64,000 nucleotides of DNA from Streptomyces collinus (GTDB taxonomy: Bacteria; Actinomycetota; Actinomycetes; Streptomycetales; Streptomycetaceae), in the NCBI RefSeq assembly GCF_031348265.1, contig NZ_CP133771.1, positions 4,092,001 through 4,156,000 of the forward strand, given 5' to 3'. The notes beneath the pieces are model-generated. The model was not told the origin of the DNA and searched no databases. It saw only the letters and a program-made list of their open reading frames with translations. This document shows positions 32,019 to 40,299 of this stretch, piece after piece. Made by a program: the position numbers and the translations under genes. The stretch's first letter is position 1, and every line of letters begins with the position of its first letter.

Positions 32019-32875
32019 GCCGCCACCTCCGCTCCGGCGTCGTCGAGGGTGAGCAGGTAGCCGTCCTCCAGGGTGGGTTCGAGGAGATCGGCCCCGGCCG
32101 GCGGATCGCCGACGTTCCGGAAGGAGCCGGTGCCCGTGCGCCACCCCGCCCTCGCGCCGGGGTCCCGCTCGGTGCTGCTCCACACGCGCCCCGCGGCCTG
32201 CGCGGTCAGCTCGGCCGGAGTGCCCTCGAACCGCACCCCGCCACCGGCCATGACGATCACGCGGTGGCAGAGCATCGCCACGTCCTCCGTCTGGTGGGTG
32301 GACAGCAGCACCGTCCGCCCCTCCCCCGCTCCAGCGATCAACTCCCGGAAGCGCATGCGCTGTTCGGGGTCCAGGCCCACGGTCGGCTCGTCGAGGACCA
32401 GGAATCCGGGGTCCCCGACCAGGGCGGCTCCGAGGGCGACGCGCTGCCGCATCCCGCCGGACAGCTTGCGGATGCGCTTGCCCCGCACGTCCGCCAGGCC
32501 GACCTCGTCGAGCACCCGCCGCACCTCCCGGTGCCGGACGCCCCGGTCGGTCATCTCCTTCAGGATCGCCACGTAGTCGACGAACTCGAAGGCGGTGAAG
32601 TCCGGGTGGAAGCCGGGCGTCTGCGGCAGGTAGCCCAGCCGGCGCCGCACCTCCTGCCGGCCGCGGGCGGTGGCCGGGTCGTGCCCGAGCACGGTGAAGG
32701 CGCCCCGGTCGGCGGGCAGGGCCGTGGCGAGCACCCGCAGCAGTGTGGTCTTGCCGGCGCCGTTGGGCCCGAGCAGCCCGGTGACGCCGGCGGTCAGCCG
32801 CAGAGACACGTCGTCGAGGGCCCGGGTACCGCCGTAGCGGAGGCTCAGCCCGGAGGCGGACACGGTCGGGGTCAT
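32015..32875 (-). CDS. ABC transporter ATP-binding protein
   Basis: A 286-aa ATPase. Walker A is GPNGAGKTT (about 35-43), the Q-loop is in YLPQTPGF, the signature is KLSGGMRQRV, Walker B is FLVLDEPTVGLD and the switch His is in LSTHQTED. All motifs are intact. The C-terminal 60 residues (about 225-286) resemble the extension of drug- or peptide-export ATPases. It is the third gene of an operon coupled by ATGA overlaps and should power the membrane protein that follows. Confidence 0.92.
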   Translation of the reverse strand: MTPTVSASGLSLRYGGTRALDDVSLRLTAGVTGLLGPNGAGKTTLLRVLATALPADRGAFTVLGHDPATARGRQEVRRRLGYLPQTPGFHPDFTAFEFVDYVAILKEMTDRGVRHREVRRVLDEVGLADVRGKRIRKLSGGMRQRVALGAALVGDPGFLVLDEPTVGLDPEQRMRFRELIAGAGEGRTVLLSTHQTEDVAMLCHRVIVMAGGGVRFEGTPAELTAQAAGRVWSSTERDPGARAGWRTGTGSFRNVGDPPAGADLLEPTLEDGYLLTLDDAGAEVAA

Positions 32876-33708
32876 ACGGCACGTCCCTGGAAGAGGTCGA
32901 ATCGGTCACGGAGCAGGAAGAGCAGCCCGGCGGCGAGCGCGGCGACCACCGCCGCCACGCCCTGCCCGGCCGCGGTGAACGGCGCGAGCGGCACGTCCGC
33001 CCCCGCCCGCAGCGTGTCGGCCGTCAGCAGCAGCCCGGCCCACGCCCCGCCCACCAGGGACGGCGCGAGCACCGGCCCCAGCCGGGGCATCAGCGCGAGC
33101 CCGGTCGCCGTCAGCGCCAGCCCGGGCAGCAGCCAGGCCAGCGCCCGCAGCCCGTAGGCGGGCAGGGCGAGGGTCGCCAGCCCGTTCAGCGCGAGCACGA
33201 CGGCGAGCACGGCCACCGTCCGGATCATCAGCAGCCGGAACCCGTGCATCGGCGCGACGACGGCCATCTCGTACGTCGGGTCCAGCGCGGGCCCGTACGA
33301 CAGCGCCACCCCCGCCAGCGGCAGCAGCGGCGCCAAAGCCAGGAACAGCGTGGGGAACTCCCCGGTGCGCACGGAGTGCCCGGCCGCCACGCTCAGGAGC
33401 AGCACGGCGACCACGGCCCCCAGCCAGGACCGCCGCAGCACCGGCGTCGCCGCCAGCAGCCGCGCGGTGTGCCCGGCCACGCCGATCCGCACGAGCAGCT
33501 TCTCCAGCAGCCCCGTCCGGGGCGCGTCCAGCTCGGCGTCGAGCCGTTCCCACCCGGCGTCGAGGGCGACCGGGTCGCTGACCTCGGCCAGTGCCCCGCG
33601 GCAGCGGGCGCAGGAGGTCAGATGCGCGTCGGCGGACCAGAGCGCGGGAGCCGCCAGCTCCCCTCGGACGTAGGCCCGCAAGTCCTCTTCCGGCACGTGC
33701 CAGCTCAT
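32872..33708 (-). CDS. Zinc-finger anti-sigma-type membrane protein
   Basis: A 278-aa protein. The N-terminus (1-60) has HxxxCxxC in DAHLTSCARC, the zinc anti-sigma (ZAS) motif, which usually clamps an ECF sigma factor. Five or six transmembrane helices follow (about 95-270), more than the single helix of most anti-sigmas. It overlaps the stop of the sigma gene (ATGA) and the start of the ATPase gene, so membrane sensing and transport are tied together. The trigger is unknown. Confidence 0.85.
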   Translation of the reverse strand: MSWHVPEEDLRAYVRGELAAPALWSADAHLTSCARCRGALAEVSDPVALDAGWERLDAELDAPRTGLLEKLLVRIGVAGHTARLLAATPVLRRSWLGAVVAVLLLSVAAGHSVRTGEFPTLFLALAPLLPLAGVALSYGPALDPTYEMAVVAPMHGFRLLMIRTVAVLAVVLALNGLATLALPAYGLRALAWLLPGLALTATGLALMPRLGPVLAPSLVGGAWAGLLLTADTLRAGADVPLAPFTAAGQGVAAVVAALAAGLLFLLRDRFDLFQGRAV

Positions 33709-34256
33709 GCCAACGCCTCCCTCAACTGCTTGCGGGCCCGCATCGCCCGTGTCTTGACCGTCCCGGGCGGTATCCCGAGCAGCACCGCCGCCTCACGGGT
33801 GGTCAGCCCGTCGATGACGGTCGCCTGCAGCACCGCCCGCAGCTCCGGCGACAGCCGGACCAGCGCTCCGGCGAGGTCCCCGTGCTCCACCCCCGCGAGC
33901 ACGCGTTCCTCCGCCGACGCCTCGTCCCGGTGCCGCAGCCGCGCCAGGGCCTGCCGCAGCCGCCCCCGCGCCCCGTCGCCGCGCAGCGCGTCCACCAGCC
34001 GCCGCGACCCGATGCGCCACAGCCACCCGGCCGCGTCCGCGGCACCGGCCTCCTCCCGGTAGCGGGCCTTGCCGCGCCACACCGCGAGGAACGTCTCCTG
34101 CACGACGTCGTCGACGACCCCGAGGTCGGCGCACCGCCCCCGCAACCGGGCCCGGAGCCAGGGCGCGTAGCGCCGGTACAGCTCCTCGAAGGCCTGCCGG
34201 TCGGCGTCCGCGGCTATGGCCCGCAGCAGCTCCCCGTCGCTTCTCGTATCGCTCAC
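33705..34256 (-). CDS. ECF RNA polymerase sigma factor
   Basis: A 183-aa sigma factor. Region 2 (about 20-85) reads AFEELYRRYAPWLRARLRG, then DDVVQETFLAVWRG, and region 4 (about 125-175) reads LSPELRAVLQATVIDGLTTR followed by EAAVLLGIPPGTVKTRAMRA. Region 3 is missing, as in ECF sigmas. It heads a five-gene operon with its zinc anti-sigma, an ABC ATPase and two membrane proteins, so it probably controls its own operon. Target promoters are not identifiable by eye. Confidence 0.92.
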   Translation of the reverse strand: MSDTRSDGELLRAIAADADRQAFEELYRRYAPWLRARLRGRCADLGVVDDVVQETFLAVWRGKARYREEAGAADAAGWLWRIGSRRLVDALRGDGARGRLRQALARLRHRDEASAEERVLAGVEHGDLAGALVRLSPELRAVLQATVIDGLTTREAAVLLGIPPGTVKTRAMRARKQLREALA

Positions 34257-34394
34257 GTCTCCTCATCGGACGGCCGGGCCCGAACGGTTCACTCGTTTCT
34301 TGCGAGGATCCTCCGGCGTTTCCGCCGGGGAGGGATCGCATCCGGGTGTTGCGACGCGGAGCGTCGCCGTATCCCGTTCGGGGGCGGAGCGCCC

Positions 34395-34685
34395 GTGTCG
34401 CTGTCCGATGTTCGATGGTGGTGCGAACGTGCATGCCCACTGCCGCCAACGGGTCGGATGCTCGGTGTCGACTGGGGCGTGACACAGGCCGCGACCTACA
34501 CGTGCATCGCATGCGGAGCCGTGTCCCCCAGGGACAAGAACTCCGCACGCGTGATGCTCCTCCGGGCTGGTCTCAACCCGGCTGGCGCCGATGGCGCAAG
34601 ACCCCCTGGAGCGCAGCTCCAGGGGGTCTTGCCAGGAATCCCCTCCCTTCAGAGGGAAGGGGAGGATTCGAGAAAGCACGCTTGA
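34395..34685 (+). pseudogene. TnpB remnant: RuvC-I joined directly to the zinc-finger end
   Basis: The frame reads LSDVRWWCERACPLPPTGRM and then LGVDWGVTQAAT, the first RuvC motif with its catalytic Asp. It jumps straight to YTCIACGAVSPRDKNSARVM and LLRAGLNPAGADG, the C-terminal half of the TnpB zinc finger and tail. A normal TnpB has well over 100 residues between these parts (RuvC-II and the first CxxC), so an internal deletion has fused them. The intact upstream two thirds of TnpB is also absent. The product cannot be an active RNA-guided nuclease. Recognition rests on family memory. Confidence 0.65.
34597..34631. repeat. 16-bp hairpin with 3-nt loop at the IS relic right end
   Basis: A perfect stem (CAAGACCCCCTGGAGC, 34597-34612; complement 34616-34631) around the triloop GCA. 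It overlaps the tnpB 3' end and would also block transcription. Confidence 0.85.
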
Positions 34686-34702
34686 CTTTGCCGACCCGCT
34701 CC

Positions 34703-34738
34703 ACCACCCTTTCACTACTCAATTAGTGAAAGGGTGGT
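34703..34738. promoter_or_regulatory. GntR (YtrA-type) operator palindrome
   Basis: Two 15-bp arms, ACCACCCTTTCACTA (34703-34717) and its exact complement (34724-34738), surround CTCAAT. The site abuts the start of the GntR gene, so the repressor probably binds here and controls the whole ABC operon. TAGTGA-type cores are usual for YtrA regulators. Confidence 0.75.
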
Positions 34739-34745
34739 TCAAGCA

Positions 34746-35138
34746 GTGGTCGAGTACCGCATCGACCGGCGCAGCGGCGTGGCCACCTACGTCCAGATCG
34801 TCCAGCAGACCAAGCAGGCCCTGCGCCTGGGCCTGTTGGAGCCGGGCGACAGGCTCCCCACGGCCCGCGAGGTCGTGGAGGCCACCGCCATCAACCCGAA
34901 CACGGTCCTCAAGGCCTACCGGGAGCTGGAGCGCGAGGGGCTGGTCGAGGCCCGCCGCGGACTCGGCACGTTCGTCCGCAGGTCCCTGGGCGCCGCCCCC
35001 GCCGACTCCCCCCTCCGCGCGGAGCTGGACGCCTGGGCGGCCCGGGCCGGCGCGGCCGGTCTGGAGCGCGACGACGTGGCCGCCCTCTTCACTTCCGTAC
35101 TCGACGCGCACTTCGCAGACTCCAAGGGGGACGCATGA
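34746..35138 (+). CDS. GntR-family regulator, YtrA subfamily
   Basis: A 130-aa protein: a GntR winged helix (YVQIVQQTKQALRLGLLEPG, PTAREVVEATAINPNTVLKA, REGLVEARRGLGTFV) with only a short helical C-terminus of about 50 residues. Short size and an ABC operon downstream define the YtrA subfamily, which senses cell-wall antibiotics or related stress. The GTG at 34746 (VEYRIDRRSG) matches the family N-terminus; a GTG 12 bp upstream lies inside the operator. The stop overlaps the ATPase start. Confidence 0.88.
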   Translation: MVEYRIDRRSGVATYVQIVQQTKQALRLGLLEPGDRLPTAREVVEATAINPNTVLKAYRELEREGLVEARRGLGTFVRRSLGAAPADSPLRAELDAWAARAGAAGLERDDVAALFTSVLDAHFADSKGDA

Positions 35139-36019
35139 CCGACACCGCCATCGAGGCGGCGGCACTGGGCAGGAGGTTCGGGCGCCGCCGCAGGCCGGCC
35201 CTGGACGGCTGCTCCTTCCGGATACCGACGGGCCGCGTGTGCGCCGTCGTCGGTCCGAACGGCGCCGGCAAGTCCACCCTGCTCGCCCTGGCGGCCGGGC
35301 TGCTGCGGCCCACCGACGGCTCGATGACCGTGCTCGGCGGGGCCCCGGCGGCGTCCCGCGAACGCCTCGCCTACGTCGCGCAGAACAAGCCCCTGCACCC
35401 CCAGCTCACCGTCAACGGCACCCTGCGCCTGGGCCGCGACCTCAACCCGCGCCGCTGGGACGCCGGGGCAGCCGAGCGGATCGTCGCGGAGGGCGACCTC
35501 GACCCGGGTGCGAGGATCCGCTCCCTCTCCGGCGGCCAGCGCACCCGCGTGGCGCTCGCCCTGGCTCTCGGCAAGCGCCCCGAACTGCTGCTCCTGGACG
35601 AGCCGATGGCCGACCTCGACCCCCTCGCCCGGCACCAGCTGATGGCCACGCTCATGGCCGACGCCGCCGACCGCGGCACCACGGTTGTCATGTCCTCGCA
35701 CGTGGTGGCGGAGCTGGAGGGCTCCTGCGACCACCTGCTGCTGCTCGGCGGCGGCCGCGTCCGTCTCGCCGGGCCGCTGGACGACCTGCTCGCCGCCCAC
35801 ACCCTGGTCACCGGCCGGGCGGGCGGCTCCCTCGGCCCGCACACCGTGGTCGAGTCCCGCACCACCGGCCGCCAGCTGACCGCCCTGCTCCGGCCCACGG
35901 GCCCCCTCGGCGACGGGGTCCGGGGCGAGCACCCGACCCTGGAGGAAGTCGTCCTGGCCCACCTGCGCTCCCCCGACGCCCCGCCGCTCCTGCTCGACGA
36001 GCGGGAGGCCGCCGTATGA
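35135..36019 (+). CDS. ABC transporter ATP-binding protein (YtrB-like)
   Basis: A 294-aa ATPase: Walker A GPNGAGKST (about 44-52), Q-loop in YVAQNKPLH, signature SLSGGQRTRV, Walker B LLLLDEPMADLD, and switch His in MSSHVVAEL. All motifs intact. The C-terminus extends about 80 residues past the core. It overlaps both neighbours by 4 bp in the GntR-ABC operon and should energise the two permeases that follow. Confidence 0.92.
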   Translation: MTDTAIEAAALGRRFGRRRRPALDGCSFRIPTGRVCAVVGPNGAGKSTLLALAAGLLRPTDGSMTVLGGAPAASRERLAYVAQNKPLHPQLTVNGTLRLGRDLNPRRWDAGAAERIVAEGDLDPGARIRSLSGGQRTRVALALALGKRPELLLLDEPMADLDPLARHQLMATLMADAADRGTTVVMSSHVVAELEGSCDHLLLLGGGRVRLAGPLDDLLAAHTLVTGRAGGSLGPHTVVESRTTGRQLTALLRPTGPLGDGVRGEHPTLEEVVLAHLRSPDAPPLLLDEREAAV

Positions 36020-36885
36020 GCGCCGCGGCCGTCGGGGCACCCGCCGCCGCCCGGCGCTTCCCGGAGCCGCGCGGCCTGCTCCTGGCCATGCTCCGGGTGC
36101 ACCGCACGGCACTGCTGTTCTGGCTGGGACTGGTGGCGGTGGCCGCCGGGGCGCTGCTGTGGGGGCTCGGGCCGGGAGCGGACAACGCCTGGGCGGAGTA
36201 CCGGGCGTCGGGCTGCGGCGGGGACAGCCCCGGCCTCGGCTGTGACCTCCCCGGGCCCGCGTACGGCCGCTACGAGACGGTCGTGGCGTGCGCCGCCGGG
36301 CTCCTCGCCGTCCTGCCGGTGCTCACCGGGGCCTGGGCGGGCGGCGCGCTCATCGGCCGCGAGCTGGAGAGCGGCACCGCCGACCTGGCCTGGACCCAGT
36401 CCGTCACCCCGGCCCGCTGGCTCGCCGCCAAGCTCGCCGTCCCCGCCCTGCTGCTCGTCCCGGGCACGCTCGCCATCACCCTGCTGCACCGGGCGCTGTG
36501 GGCGTCCGACAGCCACGTGACGCACGTCCTGGGCTGGCGCGAGTGGCACGACGACAGCGTCTTCGAGGCCAACGGCATCCTCGCCACCGCCCACCCCCTG
36601 GCCGCCCTCGCCCTCGGCGTCCTGGCCGGCCTGGTGGTGCGCCGGACACTGCCCGCCCTCGCTGCCGCGGCCCTGGCCGTCACGGCGCTGATCTACGTGC
36701 TCGACGAAGTGCGCCCGCACCTGTGGCCGATGCCCCCCGGGACACTCGTCCTGATGCACGGGCACCCGGCCTCCCACTTCTGGCCCCTCCAGCTCGTGGA
36801 GACCGGCATCGTTCTGACCCTCGCCGCCCTGGCGGTCGCCGTCTCGTTCGCCCTGCTGCGCCGTCGCACGGGAGCGGCCGTATGA
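36016..36885 (+). CDS. ABC transporter permease, paralogue 1
   Basis: A 289-aa membrane protein with about six helices (approximate spans 30-52, 92-115, 140-160, 190-212, 220-240, 262-282). It carries AWAGGALIGRELESGTADLA followed by WTQSVTPARWLAAKLAVPA, a block shared almost unchanged with the next gene. Both permeases are ABC-2-like in layout. An extracellular Cys-rich loop (CGGDSPGLGCD) follows TM1. It is coupled by ATGA to the ATPase upstream and to the second permease downstream. Confidence 0.85.
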   Translation: MSAAAVGAPAAARRFPEPRGLLLAMLRVHRTALLFWLGLVAVAAGALLWGLGPGADNAWAEYRASGCGGDSPGLGCDLPGPAYGRYETVVACAAGLLAVLPVLTGAWAGGALIGRELESGTADLAWTQSVTPARWLAAKLAVPALLLVPGTLAITLLHRALWASDSHVTHVLGWREWHDDSVFEANGILATAHPLAALALGVLAGLVVRRTLPALAAAALAVTALIYVLDEVRPHLWPMPPGTLVLMHGHPASHFWPLQLVETGIVLTLAALAVAVSFALLRRRTGAAV

Positions 36886-37796
36886 CCGCCCTCACCACGG
36901 CGACGGCGCCCGCGGGCCGTCCGGGCGGCCTGGTCCGTACGGTCGCGCGGACACACCGCACGGCCCTCGCCCTGACCGTCCTGGTCCTGGTCACCGCGAC
37001 GGCCGCGCTGATCTGGCTGCACTCCCTCGGGGACGAGGCCCGGGCGGGAAGCAGCGCCTGCGCCACACCCCCGACCGACCGGCTGCCGTCCTGCGCGGCC
37101 GTCGACGCGATCACCGTCGACGAGACGTACGCGAGCGGCCTCGCGGCGATCGCCACCGTGCTGTCCTGGGTGATGTTCCCGGTGGCCGCCTGGGCGGGCG
37201 GCGCCCTCATCGGCCGCGAGCTGGAGAGCGGCACCGCCGAGCTGGCCTGGACCCAGTCGGTCACCCCGGCCCGCTGGCTGGCCGCCAAGCTCGCCGTTCC
37301 CGCCGCGCTGCTCACCGCCGGCACGGGCGGGCTGGTCCTGGTGAACATCTGGGCGCGTGGGGACGGCGATCCCGACCTGGCCGGCGACTGGTACTACCCG
37401 GACGTGTTCGTGTCGACCGGCCCGGTGGCCGTGGCCTACGCCCTGGCCGGTCTCGCCCTCGGGGCCCTGGCCGGACTGGTGTGGCGCCGGGCCCTGCCCG
37501 CCGCGGGAGTGGCCCTCGCGGCCTCCCTGCTCCTGCACAGCCTCCTGGAACGGCACCGCGAGGACCTCTGGCCGTCCGTCACCCGCACCGAGGCCGGCAG
37601 CTTCGAACTGCCCCGCTCGGCCCTCCAGGTCGCCTGGTCGGACTCCCCCCGCAACGGCGTCCCGATCACCCGCGCGGTCTTCCACCCCGAATCCCACTTC
37701 TGGCCCCTGCAGTACGTGGAGACCGGGCTGCTCCTGGCCGTGGCCGCCACCGCGACGGCCGCCGCCTTCGTCCTGCTGGCCCGCCGCCTCCCCTGA
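36882..37796 (+). CDS. ABC transporter permease, paralogue 2
   Basis: A 304-aa membrane protein with about six helices, homologous to the preceding gene and carrying the same WAGGALIGRELESGTAELAW block. A Cys-containing loop (SACATPPTDRLPSCA) again follows TM1. The two permeases probably pair as a heterodimer on the ATPase. About 117 bp at 36331-36447 and 37188-37304 are nearly identical between the two genes. A 13-bp stem terminator follows the stop. Confidence 0.85.
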   Translation: MTALTTATAPAGRPGGLVRTVARTHRTALALTVLVLVTATAALIWLHSLGDEARAGSSACATPPTDRLPSCAAVDAITVDETYASGLAAIATVLSWVMFPVAAWAGGALIGRELESGTAELAWTQSVTPARWLAAKLAVPAALLTAGTGGLVLVNIWARGDGDPDLAGDWYYPDVFVSTGPVAVAYALAGLALGALAGLVWRRALPAAGVALAASLLLHSLLERHREDLWPSVTRTEAGSFELPRSALQVAWSDSPRNGVPITRAVFHPESHFWPLQYVETGLLLAVAATATAAAFVLLARRLP

Positions 37797-37800
37797 GCCC

Positions 37801-37840
37801 GGTCCGCGCGTCCTTCCACGGGGGGATGGACGCGCGGACC
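37801..37840 (+). terminator. Terminator of the GntR-ABC operon
   Basis: GGTCCGCGCGTCC (37801-37813) pairs with GGACGCGCGGACC (37828-37840), 14-nt loop, 4 bp past the permease stop. The rest of the 271-bp gap (to 38067) holds the ppk leader; no PHO box is evident there. Confidence 0.8.
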
Positions 37841-38067
37841 GCCCTCGTGGACCCCTCGCGAGCCGCCCCCCGGTGTCCCGCACGTCATGTCTCCGTAACC
37901 ATTGATTCAGACGGGCTTGCGAAGCTCGGCCAATGAATCCCGCCGTGCCAGAGCCTTCCCCGCCCCGTGAGGGTCCCGAGGGAAACGGGAGCACTCATGT
38001 GACACCCCCGCTCCCGCCCGCGCTGTCCGACGCGCCCGTGATGCTCGCGGCGCGGAAGAATGGGTCC

Positions 38068-40299
38068 ATGAGCCAGCCGAACACCCAGGCACAGGTCCAG
38101 CACGCGCAGCCCTCCGTGGGCTCCATCGCAGCCCACCGCCCTCACACGGTGGCCGCGGCGGTCTCCGATCTGGAACCGGACATCGACGCCGACCTCGACG
38201 CGTACGAGGAGTCGCCGTACGACGGGCCCCAGCTGCCCCAGGGCCGCTTCCTCGACCGGGAGCGCAGTTGGCTCGCGTTCAACGAGCGCGTGCTCGAGCT
38301 CGCCGAGGACCCGAACACGCCCCTGCTGGAGCGGGCCAACTTCCTCGCGATCTTCGCCAGCAACCTGGACGAGTTCTTCATGGTCCGGGTGGCCGGTCTG
38401 AAGCGCCGCATCGCCACCGGCGTGGCCACCCGCTCCGCCTCCGGCCTCCAGCCCCGCGAGGTGCTGGAGATGATCTGGGCCCGCTCCCGCGAGCTGATGG
38501 CCCGGCACGCCGCCTGCTACCACGAGGACGTCGCCCCCGCGCTCGCGGAGGAGGGCATCCACCTGGTCCGCTGGAACGAGCTGCAGGAGAAGGAGCAGGC
38601 CCGCCTGTTCACCCTGTTCCGGCACCAGATCTTCCCCGTGCTGACCCCGCTGGCGGTCGACCCGGCGCACCCCTTCCCGTACATCTCCGGCCTGTCCCTG
38701 AACCTGGCCGTCGTCGTGCGCAACCCGGTCACGGGCCACAAGCACTTCGCCCGGGTGAAGGTGCCGCCGCTGCTGTCCCGCTTCCTGGAGAGCTCCCCGG
38801 GCCGCTACGTCCCCATCGAGGACGTCATCGCCGCCCATCTGGAGGAACTGTTCCCGGGCATGGAGGTTCTGGAGCACCACGCCTTCCGCCTCACCCGCAA
38901 CGAGGACCTGGAGGTCGAGGAGGACGACGCCGAGAACCTCCTCCAGGCCCTGGAGAAGGAGCTCATGCGGCGCCGCTTCGGGCCGCCGGTGCGCCTGGAG
39001 GTCGAGGAGTCCATCGACCGCGAGGTCCTGGACCTGCTGGTGCGCGAGCTGAAGATCAGCGAGGCCGAGGTCTACCCGCTGCCGGGCCCGCTGGACCTGA
39101 CGGGCCTGTTCCGGATCGCCTCCCTGGACCGGCCCGAGCTGAAGTACCGCAAGTTCGTCGCCGGCACCCACCGCGACCTCGCCGAGGTCGAGTCGGCGTC
39201 CGCGCCGGACATCTTCGCCGCCCTGCGCGAGCGGGACGTGCTGCTGCACCACCCGTACGACTCGTTCTCGACCTCCGTCCAGGCCTTCCTGGAGCAGGCC
39301 GCCGGCGACCCGGACGTCCTCGCCATCAAGCAGACCCTGTACCGGACGTCGGGCGACTCCCCGATAGTCGACGCGCTCATCGAGGCCGCCGAGGCCGGCA
39401 AGCAGGTCCTGGTCCTGGTCGAGATCAAGGCCCGCTTCGACGAGCACGCCAACATCAAGTGGGCCCGCAAGCTGGAGGAGGCCGGCTGCCACGTGGTCTA
39501 CGGCCTGGTCGGCCTGAAGACCCACTGCAAGCTGTCGCTGGTGGTCCGCCAGGAGGGCGAGACGCTCCGCCGCTACAGCCACGTCGGCACCGGCAACTAC
39601 CACCCGAAGACGGCCCGCCTCTACGAGGACCTCGGCCTGCTCACGGCAGACCCGCAGGTCGGCGCGGACCTCTCGGACCTCTTCAACCGCCTGTCCGGCT
39701 ACTCGCGCCGGGAGACCTACCGCCGGCTGCTCGTGGCGCCCAAGTCGCTGCGCGACGGCCTGGTCTCGCGGATCACCAAGGAAGTCCAGCACCACCGCGC
39801 GGGGCGGCCCGCGTACGTCCGCATCAAGGTCAACTCGATGGTCGACGAGGCCGTCATCGACGCCTGCTACCGCGCCGCCCAGGCGGGCGTGCCGGTGGAC
39901 ATCTGGGTGCGCGGCATCTGCGCGGTGCGCCCGGGCGTGGCGGGCCTGTCGGAGAACATCCGGGTCCGCTCGATCCTCGGCCGTTTCCTGGAGCACTCCC
40001 GGGTGTTCGCCTTCGGCAACGGCGGCGAGCCCGAGGTGTGGTTCGGCAGCGCCGACATGATGCACCGCAACCTCGACCGCCGGATAGAGGCCCTCGTCCG
40101 GGTCACCGACCCGGCCCACCGGGCGGCCCTGAACCGGCTGCTGGAGACGGGCATGTCCGACTCCACCGCCTCCTGGCACCTCGGCCCGGACGGCGACTGG
40201 ACCCGGCATGCGACCGACGCGGACGGACAGCCCCTGCGCAACGTCCAGGAGATGCTCATAGACGCCCGGAGGCGCCGGCGTGGCACAGCAACACCTTGA
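38068..40299 (+). CDS. ppk: Polyphosphate kinase PPK1
   Basis: A 743-aa PPK1. The N-terminal helical domain follows the GRFLDRERSWLAFNERVLEL block (about 65-85). The catalytic core has IKQTLYRTSGDSPIVDAL, then the phospho-His region ASIKxKxHCK-like VVYGLVGLKTHCKLSLVVR and YSHVGTGNYHPKTARLYED, whose His is autophosphorylated. The head reversibly polymerises the gamma-phosphate of ATP into polyP; in S. lividans loss of ppk raises antibiotic output. The ATG at 38068 (MSQPNTQAQ) is one choice; GTG 37999, with GGGAG 8 nt upstream, would give 766 aa, nearer to the reported S. lividans length. The CHAD gene overlaps the 3' end. Confidence 0.93.
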   Translation: MSQPNTQAQVQHAQPSVGSIAAHRPHTVAAAVSDLEPDIDADLDAYEESPYDGPQLPQGRFLDRERSWLAFNERVLELAEDPNTPLLERANFLAIFASNLDEFFMVRVAGLKRRIATGVATRSASGLQPREVLEMIWARSRELMARHAACYHEDVAPALAEEGIHLVRWNELQEKEQARLFTLFRHQIFPVLTPLAVDPAHPFPYISGLSLNLAVVVRNPVTGHKHFARVKVPPLLSRFLESSPGRYVPIEDVIAAHLEELFPGMEVLEHHAFRLTRNEDLEVEEDDAENLLQALEKELMRRRFGPPVRLEVEESIDREVLDLLVRELKISEAEVYPLPGPLDLTGLFRIASLDRPELKYRKFVAGTHRDLAEVESASAPDIFAALRERDVLLHHPYDSFSTSVQAFLEQAAGDPDVLAIKQTLYRTSGDSPIVDALIEAAEAGKQVLVLVEIKARFDEHANIKWARKLEEAGCHVVYGLVGLKTHCKLSLVVRQEGETLRRYSHVGTGNYHPKTARLYEDLGLLTADPQVGADLSDLFNRLSGYSRRETYRRLLVAPKSLRDGLVSRITKEVQHHRAGRPAYVRIKVNSMVDEAVIDACYRAAQAGVPVDIWVRGICAVRPGVAGLSENIRVRSILGRFLEHSRVFAFGNGGEPEVWFGSADMMHRNLDRRIEALVRVTDPAHRAALNRLLETGMSDSTASWHLGPDGDWTRHATDADGQPLRNVQEMLIDARRRRRGTATP

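Larger units (their letters stand above)
34300..34700 (+). mobile_element. IS200/IS605-type relic with TnpB fragment and right-end hairpins
   Basis: The stretch between the sigma gene and the GntR gene holds an internally deleted tnpB (34395-34685) and two hairpins at its 3' end. The first is a 16-bp stem (34597-34612 with 34616-34631), and the second is GAATCC (34636-34641) / GGATTC (34664-34669) around a purine-rich core. Such hairpins mark IS605-type right ends next to tnpB. No tnpA is present and the left limit is a guess. No other gene is seen in 34257-34745. Confidence 0.55.

Noticed and set aside
34216..34482. An 88-codon plus-strand frame before the IS relic
   Set aside because: It starts inside the sigma gene in antisense and shows no TnpB motif. 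The TnpB text is in another frame.
37841..38067. PHO box search in the ppk leader
   Set aside because: No GTTCACC-like unit in 11-bp phase was found by eye, although ppk is PhoP-regulated in S. lividans according to the literature.
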